Shown here piece by piece: positions 34,295 to 43,189 of a stretch of 64,000 nt of DNA; positions within the stretch are counted from its first letter, which is position 1, and each line of letters opens with the position of its first letter. The notes below the pieces were generated by a model. It made no database searches and was not told the origin of the DNA. It saw only the letters and a list, made by a program, of their open reading frames with translations. The stretch is from Paraperibacillus marinus (lineage in GTDB: Bacteria > Bacillota > Bacilli > Bacillales > DSM-1321), in assembly GCF_046237605.1 (NCBI RefSeq), contig NZ_CP143542.1:1984001-2048000 (forward strand), written 5' to 3'. The position numbers and the translations under genes were made by a program.

Positions 34295-34957
34295 TTGAAA
34301 AAGCTGGTTTCGCCGGAAAAGGCAATTTCCCTCATCCGGGACGGAAGCCGAATCATGGTCGGCGGTTTCGGGCTGGTGGGCTGTCCGCTAACATTAATTG
34401 ATTCTCTGGTTGCATCAGGAGTCAAAGACCTGGAAATCATCAGCAACAACCTGGGCGAACCAGGCAGGGGACTTGGCCTTCTGGTGCGTGAGAACAGAGT
34501 GCGGAGGGGAATCGGTTCTTTTTTCACATCCAATCCGGAGGTTGCAGAAGCAAAGGCTGCCGGCAGGCTGGAAATAGAATTGGTGCCACAGGGTACATTG
34601 TCCGAAGCAATCAGGGCGGGCGGGGCCGGAATACCTGCCTTTTTTACTCCTGTCGGGGCCGGGACGGATATTGGGGCAGGGAAGGAAGAAAGAAGATTTG
34701 GCAGCAGGCCGTGCATCCTGCAGGAAAGCTACCGCGCGGATGTTGCTCTGATAAAGGCGCACCGAGCAGATATCCTGGGGAATTTAATCTATTCTAAGTC
34801 GGCTCGCAACTTCAATCCGATTATGGCTACAGCTGCAGAACTTGTCATTGCCGAGGTGGATGAGATCATGGAGACAGGAGCCCTGCCGCCCGATGCCATT
34901 GTGACTCCTCATTTATTTGTAGATCTGATTGTCCTGAGGGAAGGTGAAGGGCCGTGA
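34295..34957 (+). CDS. yodS: CoA-transferase subunit A (YodS-like)
   Basis: A 220-residue alpha subunit of a 3-oxoacid CoA-transferase-like enzyme. Family marks: GSRIMVGGFGLVGCP near residue 20, IISNNLGEPGRGLG, a FFTPVGAGTDIGAGKE segment and GNLIYSKSARNFNP. It pairs with the beta subunit directly after it. In the B. subtilis kamA operon the equivalent YodR/YodS is thought to activate the beta-keto acid made from N-acetyl-beta-lysine. TTG start behind AGGAGGGAGAGAGGC. First gene of a nine-gene co-directional run to 43464. Confidence 0.9.
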   Translation: MKKLVSPEKAISLIRDGSRIMVGGFGLVGCPLTLIDSLVASGVKDLEIISNNLGEPGRGLGLLVRENRVRRGIGSFFTSNPEVAEAKAAGRLEIELVPQGTLSEAIRAGGAGIPAFFTPVGAGTDIGAGKEERRFGSRPCILQESYRADVALIKAHRADILGNLIYSKSARNFNPIMATAAELVIAEVDEIMETGALPPDAIVTPHLFVDLIVLREGEGP

Positions 34958-35619
34958 ATACAAAGCAGCGGATTGCCTTGCGGGCTGCCCGTGTCCTTAA
35001 TGCGGGGGATGTGGTCAACCTGGGGATAGGCATTCCCACACTTGTTGCTGACTTCATCGAGGAGGGAAAGGGCGTTTTTCTCCACTCCGAGAACGGGATT
35101 CTCGGGGTGGGACCTACACCCAAACCGGGCTATGAGGATCAAGATCTTGTTAATGCGGGCAAACAGCCTGTCACGGTTGAAACAGGGGCGTCTTTTTTTG
35201 ACAGCGCTGCCTCCTTTGCGATGATCAGGGGCGGCCATATTGATGTCTCCATCCTCGGTGTACTGGAGGTGGATGAACAAGGCCGTGTCGCCAATTGGGC
35301 GGTTCCAGGCAAAACCGTGCTTGGCGTCGGCGGCGCCATGGATCTGCTGGAAGGATCGAAAAAGGTAATCGTAACTACCCTCCATGAAACCGGTGCCGGG
35401 GAATCCAAAATCGTGAAAAAACTGCATTATCCAATAACCTCACAACGGAAAGCAGATCTCATCATCACAGAACTTGCCGTCTTCAAGACAGACAAACAAG
35501 GACTCATCCTCATCGAAATGGCTGAAGGAATCACCCTTGGAGAAATAAAAGCAAAAACCGCAGCAAGCTTCCGGATCGGAGAGGGGATTGGGGGGACTGA
35601 CCCCATTTCCGGGAAATAG
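34954..35619 (+). CDS. yodR: CoA-transferase subunit B (YodR-like)
   Basis: A 221-residue beta subunit with the catalytic glutamate (E46) in HSENGILG, NLGIGIPTLVADF at 22-34, SAASFAMIRGGHIDV and GAGESKIVKKLHYPIT. GTG start overlapping the stop of subunit A by four bases. The last eight or so residues and the stop codon are encoded by a palindromic repeat that has entered the 3' end, so the native C-terminus was probably slightly different. With YodS it should transfer CoA to 3-oxo-6-acetamidohexanoate. Confidence 0.9.
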   Translation: MNTKQRIALRAARVLNAGDVVNLGIGIPTLVADFIEEGKGVFLHSENGILGVGPTPKPGYEDQDLVNAGKQPVTVETGASFFDSAASFAMIRGGHIDVSILGVLEVDEQGRVANWAVPGKTVLGVGGAMDLLEGSKKVIVTTLHETGAGESKIVKKLHYPITSQRKADLIITELAVFKTDKQGLILIEMAEGITLGEIKAKTAASFRIGEGIGGTDPISGK

Positions 35620-35632
35620 GGGACAGTCCCCC
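35591..35632. repeat. Palindromic repeat overlapping the end of yodR
   Basis: GGGGGACTG, CCCC and ATTTCC pair in order with GGAAAT, GGGG and CAGTCCCCC. The stop codon of yodR (35617-35619) lies inside it. A degenerate relative (GGGAAATTGGGACTGTC) is near 52520. The GGGGACAGTCCCC core is a common short repeat of Bacillus genomes. Confidence 0.75.
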
Positions 35633-35670
35633 ATTTCCCGAATATTTCCCGAGAGTGGAGGAGGGTGGTT

Positions 35671-37032
35671 ATGGAAGATCGGGATTATGTGTTTCACCGT
35701 GATTTTTTTAAGGAGTATCCACTGATTGCGTATGGGAAGGGTGCTTATTTGTATGATGAGGACGGGAGGAGGTATTTGGATGCCTGTTCAGGGGCAGTTG
35801 CTGCGAATCTTGGACATGGGAGAACAGAGATAGCGGCAGCGATACAGGAGCAGGCGGCAAAGGCAGCATTTGTGCATACTCTCCGGTTTGAAACCAGGGT
35901 CCTCCATGAACTGGCGGAAAAAACGGCGAAGCTTGCTCCAAAGCCTTTAAATACCGTTTATTTCACTTCCGGAGGATCGGAGGCAAATGAGAGTGCCATC
36001 AAGCTATCACGGCAGCTTCATCATGACAGCGGGAAGCCGCAGAAGAATATAGTGATAGGCAGATGGCAGTCTTATCATGGCAATACCTATGGATCCCTGT
36101 CAGCCGGAGGTGATATCAAGAGAAGGCAGCTCTATCAGCCGAATCTCGTCCATTTCAGCCATATCCATCCTCCTCATTGCCTGCGCTGCCCATACCAGAG
36201 AAAGCTAAGTGCCTGTAATGCGGAAAAGAACTGGTCCTGTGCTGCCAGCCTTGAGAGCACCATCCTTGAGCTGGGGCCCCAGAATGTTTCAGCTTTCATC
36301 GCCGAACCCATCACAGGCAGCCAGCTTGGTGCTTCCGTTCCTCCAAGCCAGTATTTTAAAGAAATACGCAAAATTTGCGACCGCTATGATGTTATCATGA
36401 TTGCCGATGAAGTGATGACAGGGTTTGGGAGAACAGGCCGCCATTTTGCCATTGAGCACTGGGATGTAGTTCCTGACATCATTACGTTCGGAAAAGGGAT
36501 ATCAGCAGGCTATGCGCCGCTCGCTGGAATGATCGTCCATGATAATCTAGCCGGCTTGTTAAAGGAACACAGCAAGGGTGTCTTCCAGCACGGTTATACA
36601 TACAGCGGCCATCCGGTTTCTGCTGCTGCAGGCTTGGCCGCGCTTGCTGTTTATGAAAAAGAAGCAATCTTGGACAATGTGAAAAGAATGGGTGCTTATC
36701 TGGTCCGGAAGCTCGGTGAATTAAAAGAAAAGATTCCCTATATATATCATATTAGAGGAAGAGGACTGCTGATTGGGGTTGAATTCGCACGGGGACAATC
36801 AGGTGCCCCGTTCCCTCCCGATATAAAACTTGCTGAAAAGATCAATGACAGGGCCATGGAGCTCGGTGCCGTATTCTATCCGGGAAGCGGCTCTGAAAAT
36901 GGGGTAAGGGGGGATCATCTTCTGATCTGCCCGCCCCTATCGATAAAGGCGGAAGAAATTGATGAGGCAGTGGGAATTCTGGAGAAAGCAATCCTGGAAG
37001 TTGTAATGGAGGAGGGAAATCAAAATGGCTGA
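35671..37032 (+). CDS. yodT: Class III aminotransferase (YodT-like)
   Basis: A 453-residue PLP aminotransferase of the omega/beta-amino-acid type. Marks are YFTSGGSEANESAIKLS, GRWQSYHGNTYGSLSAGG, IMIADEVMTGFGRTG and the PLP lysine in TFGKGISAGYAPLAG. In the proposed pathway it removes the 3-amino group of N6-acetyl-beta-lysine to give the beta-keto acid used by YodRS. ATG at 35671 is chosen over an in-frame GTG two codons upstream because of its distance from GGAGGAGGG. It overlaps the next gene by eight bases. Confidence 0.9.
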   Translation: MEDRDYVFHRDFFKEYPLIAYGKGAYLYDEDGRRYLDACSGAVAANLGHGRTEIAAAIQEQAAKAAFVHTLRFETRVLHELAEKTAKLAPKPLNTVYFTSGGSEANESAIKLSRQLHHDSGKPQKNIVIGRWQSYHGNTYGSLSAGGDIKRRQLYQPNLVHFSHIHPPHCLRCPYQRKLSACNAEKNWSCAASLESTILELGPQNVSAFIAEPITGSQLGASVPPSQYFKEIRKICDRYDVIMIADEVMTGFGRTGRHFAIEHWDVVPDIITFGKGISAGYAPLAGMIVHDNLAGLLKEHSKGVFQHGYTYSGHPVSAAAGLAALAVYEKEAILDNVKRMGAYLVRKLGELKEKIPYIYHIRGRGLLIGVEFARGQSGAPFPPDIKLAEKINDRAMELGAVFYPGSGSENGVRGDHLLICPPLSIKAEEIDEAVGILEKAILEVVMEEGNQNG

Positions 37033-38320
37033 ACATGCTAAAGTTTCCATCAGGGATAAGGCTGGGAAACACTTGTCACCCGTCATGACCCGCGTGTCGG
37101 AGATGGTGATTGACAGGGCGGAGGGAGCCAGATTCTGGACGGAAGACGGCAGGGAATATATAGATTTTGTTTCAGGAGTGGCTGTAAATGCGCTCGGTCA
37201 CTCTCATCCTGCAATCGTGGCCGCGGTAAAAAAGCAGGCAGACCGATTTCTGCACTTTGGGCTGAATTACGGTTATTACGACAGCGCTGCGGATCTTGCT
37301 GAAAAGCTTGCTGAAATAACACCGGGAAATCTGGACACCGTCTTTTTTTCCAATTCGGGTGCAGAAGCCATCGACGGTGCCATTAAGCTTGCCAAGGCAG
37401 CTACGGGAAGACCGGGGATCATTGCGTTTGAGGGATCGTTTCATGGCCGTACACTTGGGGCGACCGCTCTTACTGCCTCCAGTTCCAAATACCGCAAACT
37501 GTATGAGCCCGCCTTGGGGGAGGTGTATCATCTGCCATATCCTTACCCATCACACCTTGAGCATGTAGATCCCACTGAGGTAAGCGAATACTGTCTCGGG
37601 CAGCTTCAGAAATTGTTTGAGCTGAGAACCGACCCATCCAGGGTAGCTGCCATTCTCATCGAGCCGGTCATGGGGGAAGGCGGATATTTCCCGGCACCTT
37701 CCGTCTACCTGCAGGGATTGAGGAAGGCTGCAGATGAACATGGAATCCTGCTGATTTTTGATGAAGTACAATCAGGCTTCGGCCGTACCGGAAAAATGTT
37801 TGCCGCTGAACATTCTGGTGTCATTCCGGACATCCTCGTTCTTGCCAAAGCCCTCTCAGGCGGCCTGCCGCTCGGAGCGATAGTAGCCGAAAGGGCCTTG
37901 CACGAAAAATGGCCACAGGGTGCACACGGATCTACATTCGGCGGAAATCCAATATCTTGTGCCGCTGCCCTGGCAAGTATCAGGGTGCTGGAGGAAGAAA
38001 GTCTTGTGAAACGCAGCAGCGGGCTTGGAAGCGAAATTGCCGCCAGATTAAAAGAAACATTAAGAGGAATCAGAGGATTGAAGGAAATCAGGGGTCTCGG
38101 CATGATGATCGGGATAGAATTTGAACAGAATGCAGCGGCAAGTGTCGTACCAAAAATAAAGGAACGCGCCCTCGAAAATTCACTTTTGGTTATGAATTGC
38201 GGCGTCTATGGGCAGACCATCCGGCTCATGCTTCCCCTGAACATTGATGAAGTGATATTGGATAGGGGGCTGTCTATATTGGAAGAGGCAGTCAAAACCA
38301 TCTGCGGGGAGCTGGGATGA
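37025..38320 (+). CDS. Class III aminotransferase, 4-aminobutyrate transaminase-like
   Basis: A 431-residue PLP enzyme, distinct from YodT. It has FVSGVAVNALGHSHP, FFSNSGAEAIDGAIKLAK, FEGSFHGRTLGATALT, LIFDEVQSGFGRTGK and the PLP lysine in VLAKALSGGLPLGAI, typical of GabT and acetylornithine aminotransferases. Its gene sits between yodT and a succinate-semialdehyde dehydrogenase-like gene, overlapping both, so a GABA transaminase role (GABA plus 2-oxoglutarate to succinate semialdehyde) is the best guess. B. subtilis has no such gene in its kamA operon. An acetylornithine role cannot be excluded. Confidence 0.85.
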   Translation: MAEHAKVSIRDKAGKHLSPVMTRVSEMVIDRAEGARFWTEDGREYIDFVSGVAVNALGHSHPAIVAAVKKQADRFLHFGLNYGYYDSAADLAEKLAEITPGNLDTVFFSNSGAEAIDGAIKLAKAATGRPGIIAFEGSFHGRTLGATALTASSSKYRKLYEPALGEVYHLPYPYPSHLEHVDPTEVSEYCLGQLQKLFELRTDPSRVAAILIEPVMGEGGYFPAPSVYLQGLRKAADEHGILLIFDEVQSGFGRTGKMFAAEHSGVIPDILVLAKALSGGLPLGAIVAERALHEKWPQGAHGSTFGGNPISCAAALASIRVLEEESLVKRSSGLGSEIAARLKETLRGIRGLKEIRGLGMMIGIEFEQNAAASVVPKIKERALENSLLVMNCGVYGQTIRLMLPLNIDEVILDRGLSILEEAVKTICGELG

Positions 38321-39753
38321 TGAATCTGGGGCTGTATATAAACGGTGAATGGGTTCTGGATCACGGACAGGTCTGCTCAGCGAGCATTGACCCGGCTACA
38401 GAGGAAGAAGTCGGGCGCTTCCCACTGGCAGCGGCTGACCAGGTCGATGCGGCAATTGAGAGTGCAGCCGGTGCATTTTTGGATTGGAAAAAGACCCCTC
38501 TCCCCGAAAGGGCCAAATTCCTGTGGAGGGCATCGCTTGGTTTTGAGGAAAATCAGGAGGCAATTGCTGAGGTAATGACAAGGGAGATGGGAAAGACCCT
38601 GGCTGAATCGCGGGGAGAGATAGGTGTTGTGATCGAAACGTGCAGATATATGGCAGGAGAAGGCCGCAGGCTTTTCGGCGAAACGACCGCCTCATCCTCG
38701 CCCCACAGGAGCATTGCCATGGTCAGGGAGCCAATCGGGGTAGCCGCCTGCATCACTCCCTGGAATTTCCCGGTCGCCATGGCCGGATATAAAATAACGG
38801 CAGCCCTTATCAGCGGCAACACCGTGGTATGGAAGCCGGCTTCTGAGACGGCTCTATCGGCACAGCTGTTCACAGAGGTCTTTCACAAAGCCGGCATCCC
38901 GGCAGGTGTTTTGAACCTGATTACCGGTCCGGGCAGCACAGTCGGCACCCAGCTGGCCTCCCATGAAAAGGTCAAAATCATTTCGTTCACAGGATCCACT
39001 GAAGTAGGCATTCAGCTTGCAGGCATTGCTTCCAAAACTTTGAAAAGGATTTCGCTTGAATTAGGAGGGAAGAATGCCGCCATTGTCCTGAAAGATGCAG
39101 ACCTTGACCTTGCGGCTGCAGCGATTGTGAAAGCTGCCTTCACTACAACGGGCCAGAGATGTACGGCAGCGAGCCGGGTCATCGCAGAGGAAGAAATCCA
39201 TGATCAGCTTTTACAAAAAGTAGTGAAGCTGACAAAGGCCTTGAGGATCGGGAATGGTCTTCTGGAAGGAGTGGACATCGGGCCGCTGGTAAACCGGGAG
39301 AGGCTGCTTGCTTCCCTGCAGTATGTTAAAGATGCGGTGAAGGAAGGAGCGGCCGTGGAGTGTGGAGGAGATGCAGTTCCCTCTGAAAAAGGCTATTATT
39401 TCAAGCCTGCTGTCTTAAGCGGTGTCAAACCGGAGGACAAAGTCGCAGTTGAAGAGGTGTTTGGACCTGTCCTCGCCTTCATCAAGGCGGCTTCGTTTGA
39501 AGAAGCAGTCCGCATCAATAATGCCACACCATACGGCTTGTCCACGTCTATCTTCACGAACAGCCTGCATTATGCAAACAGGGGAGCTGCAGAGATCGAA
39601 AGCGGCCTGGTATATATAAATAATGGCACTTCCAACGCGGAAATCGGCGTGGCGTTCGGGGGTACTAAATTATCGGGCAACGGCCATAGGGAAGTTTCAC
39701 ATCATGTGTTTGACGCTATGACTGAATGGAAGACCATCTATACGAATTACTGA
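38317..39753 (+). CDS. NAD(P)-dependent aldehyde dehydrogenase, succinate-semialdehyde dehydrogenase-like
   Basis: A 478-residue aldehyde dehydrogenase. ACITPWNFPVAMAGYK, SFTGSTEVGIQLAG, the general base in LELGGKNAAIVL and catalytic Cys in TTGQRCTAASR are all present. It resembles GabD and 2-oxoglutarate-semialdehyde dehydrogenases. Coupling to the GabT-like gene (4-base overlap) suggests succinate semialdehyde to succinate. The cofactor preference cannot be read from the sequence. Confidence 0.88.
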   Translation: MMNLGLYINGEWVLDHGQVCSASIDPATEEEVGRFPLAAADQVDAAIESAAGAFLDWKKTPLPERAKFLWRASLGFEENQEAIAEVMTREMGKTLAESRGEIGVVIETCRYMAGEGRRLFGETTASSSPHRSIAMVREPIGVAACITPWNFPVAMAGYKITAALISGNTVVWKPASETALSAQLFTEVFHKAGIPAGVLNLITGPGSTVGTQLASHEKVKIISFTGSTEVGIQLAGIASKTLKRISLELGGKNAAIVLKDADLDLAAAAIVKAAFTTTGQRCTAASRVIAEEEIHDQLLQKVVKLTKALRIGNGLLEGVDIGPLVNRERLLASLQYVKDAVKEGAAVECGGDAVPSEKGYYFKPAVLSGVKPEDKVAVEEVFGPVLAFIKAASFEEAVRINNATPYGLSTSIFTNSLHYANRGAAEIESGLVYINNGTSNAEIGVAFGGTKLSGNGHREVSHHVFDAMTEWKTIYTNY

Positions 39754-39774
39754 TCATAAGGAGATCTGGGGCCA

Positions 39775-41280
39775 GTGGAAAAGTTAAGGATAGGCATCGC
39801 ATTTTTTTATCATGAATCGAACAGTTTTGCCCCTTACAAGACCGTACTGCAGGATTTCTATAATGAGGGGTATTTCAAAGGAAATGAATTACTGTCAGCT
39901 TATGAAGGCACCGGGACAGAGGCAGGCGGATTCATCGAGATCCTCCGGAAGGAAGAAGGAGTGGAAATGGTTCCGCTGCTGGCAGCAGCTGCTGTTCCGT
40001 CCGGACCGGTTGCCGAAGAAGCCTTCCAGCATATAGCTGCTGAAATGATTTCCTGTCTGCAGGAAGCTGGCAGGCTTGATGGGCTGCTGATTGCCCTGCA
40101 TGGCGCCATGGCGGCAGAAGTGACTCTGGACCCGGAAGAAGTACTTCTGAGAAAGATAAGGGTGTGTATCGGCCCGCAGCCTGTGATTGCAGCTACCCTG
40201 GATATGCACGCTAACCTCAGCAGGGAGATGATTAAGCATACTCCCTATTTTTTTGGATTCAAAACCTATCCACACACCGATATGTACCAGCAGGGCATGA
40301 ATGCTGCCATCCGGCTGCTTAAGGTTTTAAGGGAGAATCGCAGGGCTGAGGCCGTTTTCATAAAACTGCCCATGATGCCTCCTTCCATCAATATGAAAAC
40401 ATCCGAAGGGCCGATGCATGAGTTGATGGAACTGGCTTCAATGATGGAGGCAGAAGGAGAGGCAGAAATTGTTTCCATCTTTGGAGGGTTCCCTTACTCT
40501 GATGTACCTTGTGCCGGGGCAAGCATCATTGCGGTCGATCAGCAGATTGAAAAAGCAAATAAAGCAGCGCAAAAGGCGGCAGACCGCTTCTGGAAGTTAA
40601 GGGAGCAATTTATTGTAGAACTGCCCGGCGTGGAAGAGGGCCTTAATATGGCCTTGTCTATCCAGGATAATAAGCCTGTCGCAGTAGCGGATATTTCAGA
40701 TAATCCCCTAAGCTGCGGCAGCGGGGATACCACCGCCCTGCTCCGTGAAATGCTCTGTCTGAACCTTGAACGGTCACTGTTCGGAGGCCTGACCGATCCT
40801 GTTTCCATCCAAAAGTGCAGGCAAGCAGGCGAGGGGGCAGTGGTCAGCCTCGAGCTCGGCGGAAAAATGCTCCCCCAATTCGGGCCGCCGGTGCCTGTCA
40901 CGGCAAAAGTCATTGCATTATCCAAAGGGATATTTTATAACAGTGGTCCTTTCAACCATAAGCTGAAAGTGGATCTCAAGGGGGCTGCTTTTATCCGTGC
41001 CGGCAATATGGATATCCTGCTGATCGGCCGCCCGATGTCGGCGAATGATCCGGAAATGTTCAGGCACATCGGCATCGAACCCTCAGCATACAGGATTATG
41101 GTACTGAAGGCCAAGAATCATTTTCTGGCTGCATTTGGCCCCATTATCAGCACTGTGATATATGTGGATGCTCCTGGTGTGGCAGCAAATGATCTTTCTG
41201 TCTTGAATTATACTAATATCTCCAAAAATTTGTGGCCATTATCTCAGGCAGAATGGCCGCCGAAGGGAGGAAGCCTTTAA
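39775..41280 (+). CDS. M81-family (MlrC-like) metallohydrolase
   Basis: A 501-residue protein of the microcystinase C family, zinc-dependent amide hydrolases. Visible are IAFFYHESNSFAP near the start, EGTGTEAGGF, LHGAMAAEV, the metal site ATLDMHANLS, and a FKTYPHTDMYQ motif, with a second domain from about 300 (DNPLSCGSGDTTALL). No signal peptide: cytosolic. In this operon it occupies the place where B. subtilis has the unrelated deacetylase YodQ, and may remove the N-acetyl group in the pathway; that is inference. GTG start with AAGGAGATC. Confidence 0.85.
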   Translation: MEKLRIGIAFFYHESNSFAPYKTVLQDFYNEGYFKGNELLSAYEGTGTEAGGFIEILRKEEGVEMVPLLAAAAVPSGPVAEEAFQHIAAEMISCLQEAGRLDGLLIALHGAMAAEVTLDPEEVLLRKIRVCIGPQPVIAATLDMHANLSREMIKHTPYFFGFKTYPHTDMYQQGMNAAIRLLKVLRENRRAEAVFIKLPMMPPSINMKTSEGPMHELMELASMMEAEGEAEIVSIFGGFPYSDVPCAGASIIAVDQQIEKANKAAQKAADRFWKLREQFIVELPGVEEGLNMALSIQDNKPVAVADISDNPLSCGSGDTTALLREMLCLNLERSLFGGLTDPVSIQKCRQAGEGAVVSLELGGKMLPQFGPPVPVTAKVIALSKGIFYNSGPFNHKLKVDLKGAAFIRAGNMDILLIGRPMSANDPEMFRHIGIEPSAYRIMVLKAKNHFLAAFGPIISTVIYVDAPGVAANDLSVLNYTNISKNLWPLSQAEWPPKGGSL

Positions 41281-41756
41281 TGGAGACCAATGAAGATTCC
41301 TATTATACGGAGATACCGCGGTCCCTTTCACCACAGGAACAGCAGCTGATGATCCAGCTTGAAAAGGATGCTTTCCCAGGACTTGGAGCGGTCGATGAAC
41401 AGACACTTGTCCCGCTAGCGAGGTACGGGAAAATCATTCTGTACAGGGAAAAAGGCGATTCGGTGCCGGTTGCAGTCTGTGAACTCATGAGAGATTACCA
41501 TGATGGGGAAAAAGCTTATATTTTCGGCTATTATGTGCGCTCAGATAAAAAAGGTGCAGGACTTGGCAGGCGGTTTATGGAGGAAGTGCACCGAATCCTT
41601 AGGCAGGACGGTTTTTCAAAAGCATGTTTGACCGTAAGCATTGAAAACAAGCCGGCGGTCGCGCTCTATGAGAAATCAGGTTATGTTACCAGGGAGCTGA
41701 GACCGGATGAGTTTGGCAGGGGTGAGGACAGATTCTACATGGAGAAAAGCCTGTAA
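41280..41756 (+). CDS. Single-domain GNAT acetyltransferase, candidate beta-lysine N-acetyltransferase
   Basis: A 158-residue acetyltransferase with GYYVRSDKKGAGLGRRFM as acetyl-CoA loop and the C-terminal NKPAVALYEKSGYVTREL motif. It begins at an ATG sharing one base with the previous stop (TAATG), behind GGGAGG. Beta-lysine acetyltransferases of the AblB/YodP type are about 270-280 residues and are usually encoded next to kamA; this protein has the place but only one GNAT domain. N6-acetylation of beta-lysine is therefore a context-based guess. Confidence 0.8.
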   Translation: METNEDSYYTEIPRSLSPQEQQLMIQLEKDAFPGLGAVDEQTLVPLARYGKIILYREKGDSVPVAVCELMRDYHDGEKAYIFGYYVRSDKKGAGLGRRFMEEVHRILRQDGFSKACLTVSIENKPAVALYEKSGYVTRELRPDEFGRGEDRFYMEKSL

Positions 41757-41782
41757 AGCTCGAAGAACCGAGGAGGGAAATC

Positions 41783-43189
41783 ATGGAGTTATTTAAGCCT
41801 GCAAGGCATTGGAGCGAAGTGGAGCTTTGGAAGGATGTTACCGGGGAACAATGGAATGATTGGATCTGGCAGCTCACCAATACGATCAAAACACTTGAAG
41901 ATCTGAAAAAGGTGATCGACCTCACTCCGGATGAAGAAGAGGGAGTCAGAATTTCCACAAAGACCATCCCCTTGAACATCACGCCGTACTACGCTTCACT
42001 CATGGATCCGAAAGACCCAAAATGCCCGGTCCGCATGCAGTCGGTCCCAATCAGCAAGGAACTGAAGAAAACGCGTTATGACCTCGAGGATCCGCTTCAC
42101 GAGGATGAAGACTCACCGGTTCCCGGCCTTACACATCGTTATCCGGACAGAGTCCTTTTTCTTGTAACCAATCAGTGTTCAATGTACTGCCGATATTGCA
42201 CGAGACGGCGATTTTCCGGCCAGATCGGCATGGGAGTTCCGAAAAAACAGCTGGATGCCGCTATATCCTATATCCGGGAAACTCCTGCCGTAAGGGATGT
42301 GCTGATTTCAGGCGGAGACGGCTTATTGATCAATGATCATATTTTAGAATATATCCTAAAAAACCTGAGAGAAATCCCTCACGTCGAAATCATCAGAATC
42401 GGCACAAGGGCTCCCGTCGTCTTCCCGCAGCGGATTACCGAGAATTTATGCCAGATACTGCGCAAATATCACCCAGTCTGGCTGAATACACATTTCAATA
42501 CCTCGATTGAGATTACAGAGGAATCAAAGCGTGCCTGTGAAATGCTCGTGGACGCCGGCGTTCCTGTCGGGAATCAGGCAGTCATCCTCTCCGGCATCAA
42601 CGACAGTGTACCCATCATGAAAAAACTGATGCACGATCTGGTTATGATCAGGGTGCGCCCGTATTATATCTACCAATGTGACCTGTCAGAGGGCATCGGC
42701 CATTTCCGGGCACCCATCAGTAAAGGACTTGAAATCATGGAAGGCCTTAGAGGCCATACTTCAGGATATGCCGTGCCGGTTTTCGTAGTCGATGCACCTG
42801 GCGGAGGCGGCAAGATACCGCTGCAGCCAAACTATATCATCTCACAGAGTGCGACCAAGGTTATTCTCCGGAACTTTGAAGGAGTGATCACCTCTTATCC
42901 TGAGCCCCAGGACTATCAGGCGGGAAAGGCAGATGTTTACTTCAGTGAGCGGTTCCCGGAGGTTTACAGAGAATATAACAGTACCGGAATTCTTTCCGTT
43001 ATGGATGATTCGAAGTTCAATATTGTGCCGGAAGGATTGGAACGCCTGAATAAAAGGAATTCCTACAATGTTAATCCCGCACATGAAAGTTTGAAGGATA
43101 AAAGAGGGAAGAGAGACGAATTAAAAGAGAAAAAATTCCTCGCCCAGCAGTCCAAAAATAAAGATGAAAATAAGGTGGAAGAACCATGA
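41783..43189 (+). CDS. kamA: Lysine 2,3-aminomutase
   Basis: Radical SAM, PLP-dependent enzyme that moves the alpha-amino group of L-lysine to C3 to give beta-lysine. The 468 residues match the B. subtilis enzyme in length. The iron-sulfur cysteines are C132, C136 and C139 (QCSMYCRYCTRRRFSG), the SAM-binding GGDG is at 177-180 and the PLP lysine is K344 in GGGGKIPLQPN. GAGGAGGG precedes the ATG. The C-terminal 40 residues are highly charged. It overlaps yokU by four bases, the same order as in other Bacillus kam loci. Confidence 0.97.
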   Translation: MELFKPARHWSEVELWKDVTGEQWNDWIWQLTNTIKTLEDLKKVIDLTPDEEEGVRISTKTIPLNITPYYASLMDPKDPKCPVRMQSVPISKELKKTRYDLEDPLHEDEDSPVPGLTHRYPDRVLFLVTNQCSMYCRYCTRRRFSGQIGMGVPKKQLDAAISYIRETPAVRDVLISGGDGLLINDHILEYILKNLREIPHVEIIRIGTRAPVVFPQRITENLCQILRKYHPVWLNTHFNTSIEITEESKRACEMLVDAGVPVGNQAVILSGINDSVPIMKKLMHDLVMIRVRPYYIYQCDLSEGIGHFRAPISKGLEIMEGLRGHTSGYAVPVFVVDAPGGGGKIPLQPNYIISQSATKVILRNFEGVITSYPEPQDYQAGKADVYFSERFPEVYREYNSTGILSVMDDSKFNIVPEGLERLNKRNSYNVNPAHESLKDKRGKRDELKEKKFLAQQSKNKDENKVEEP

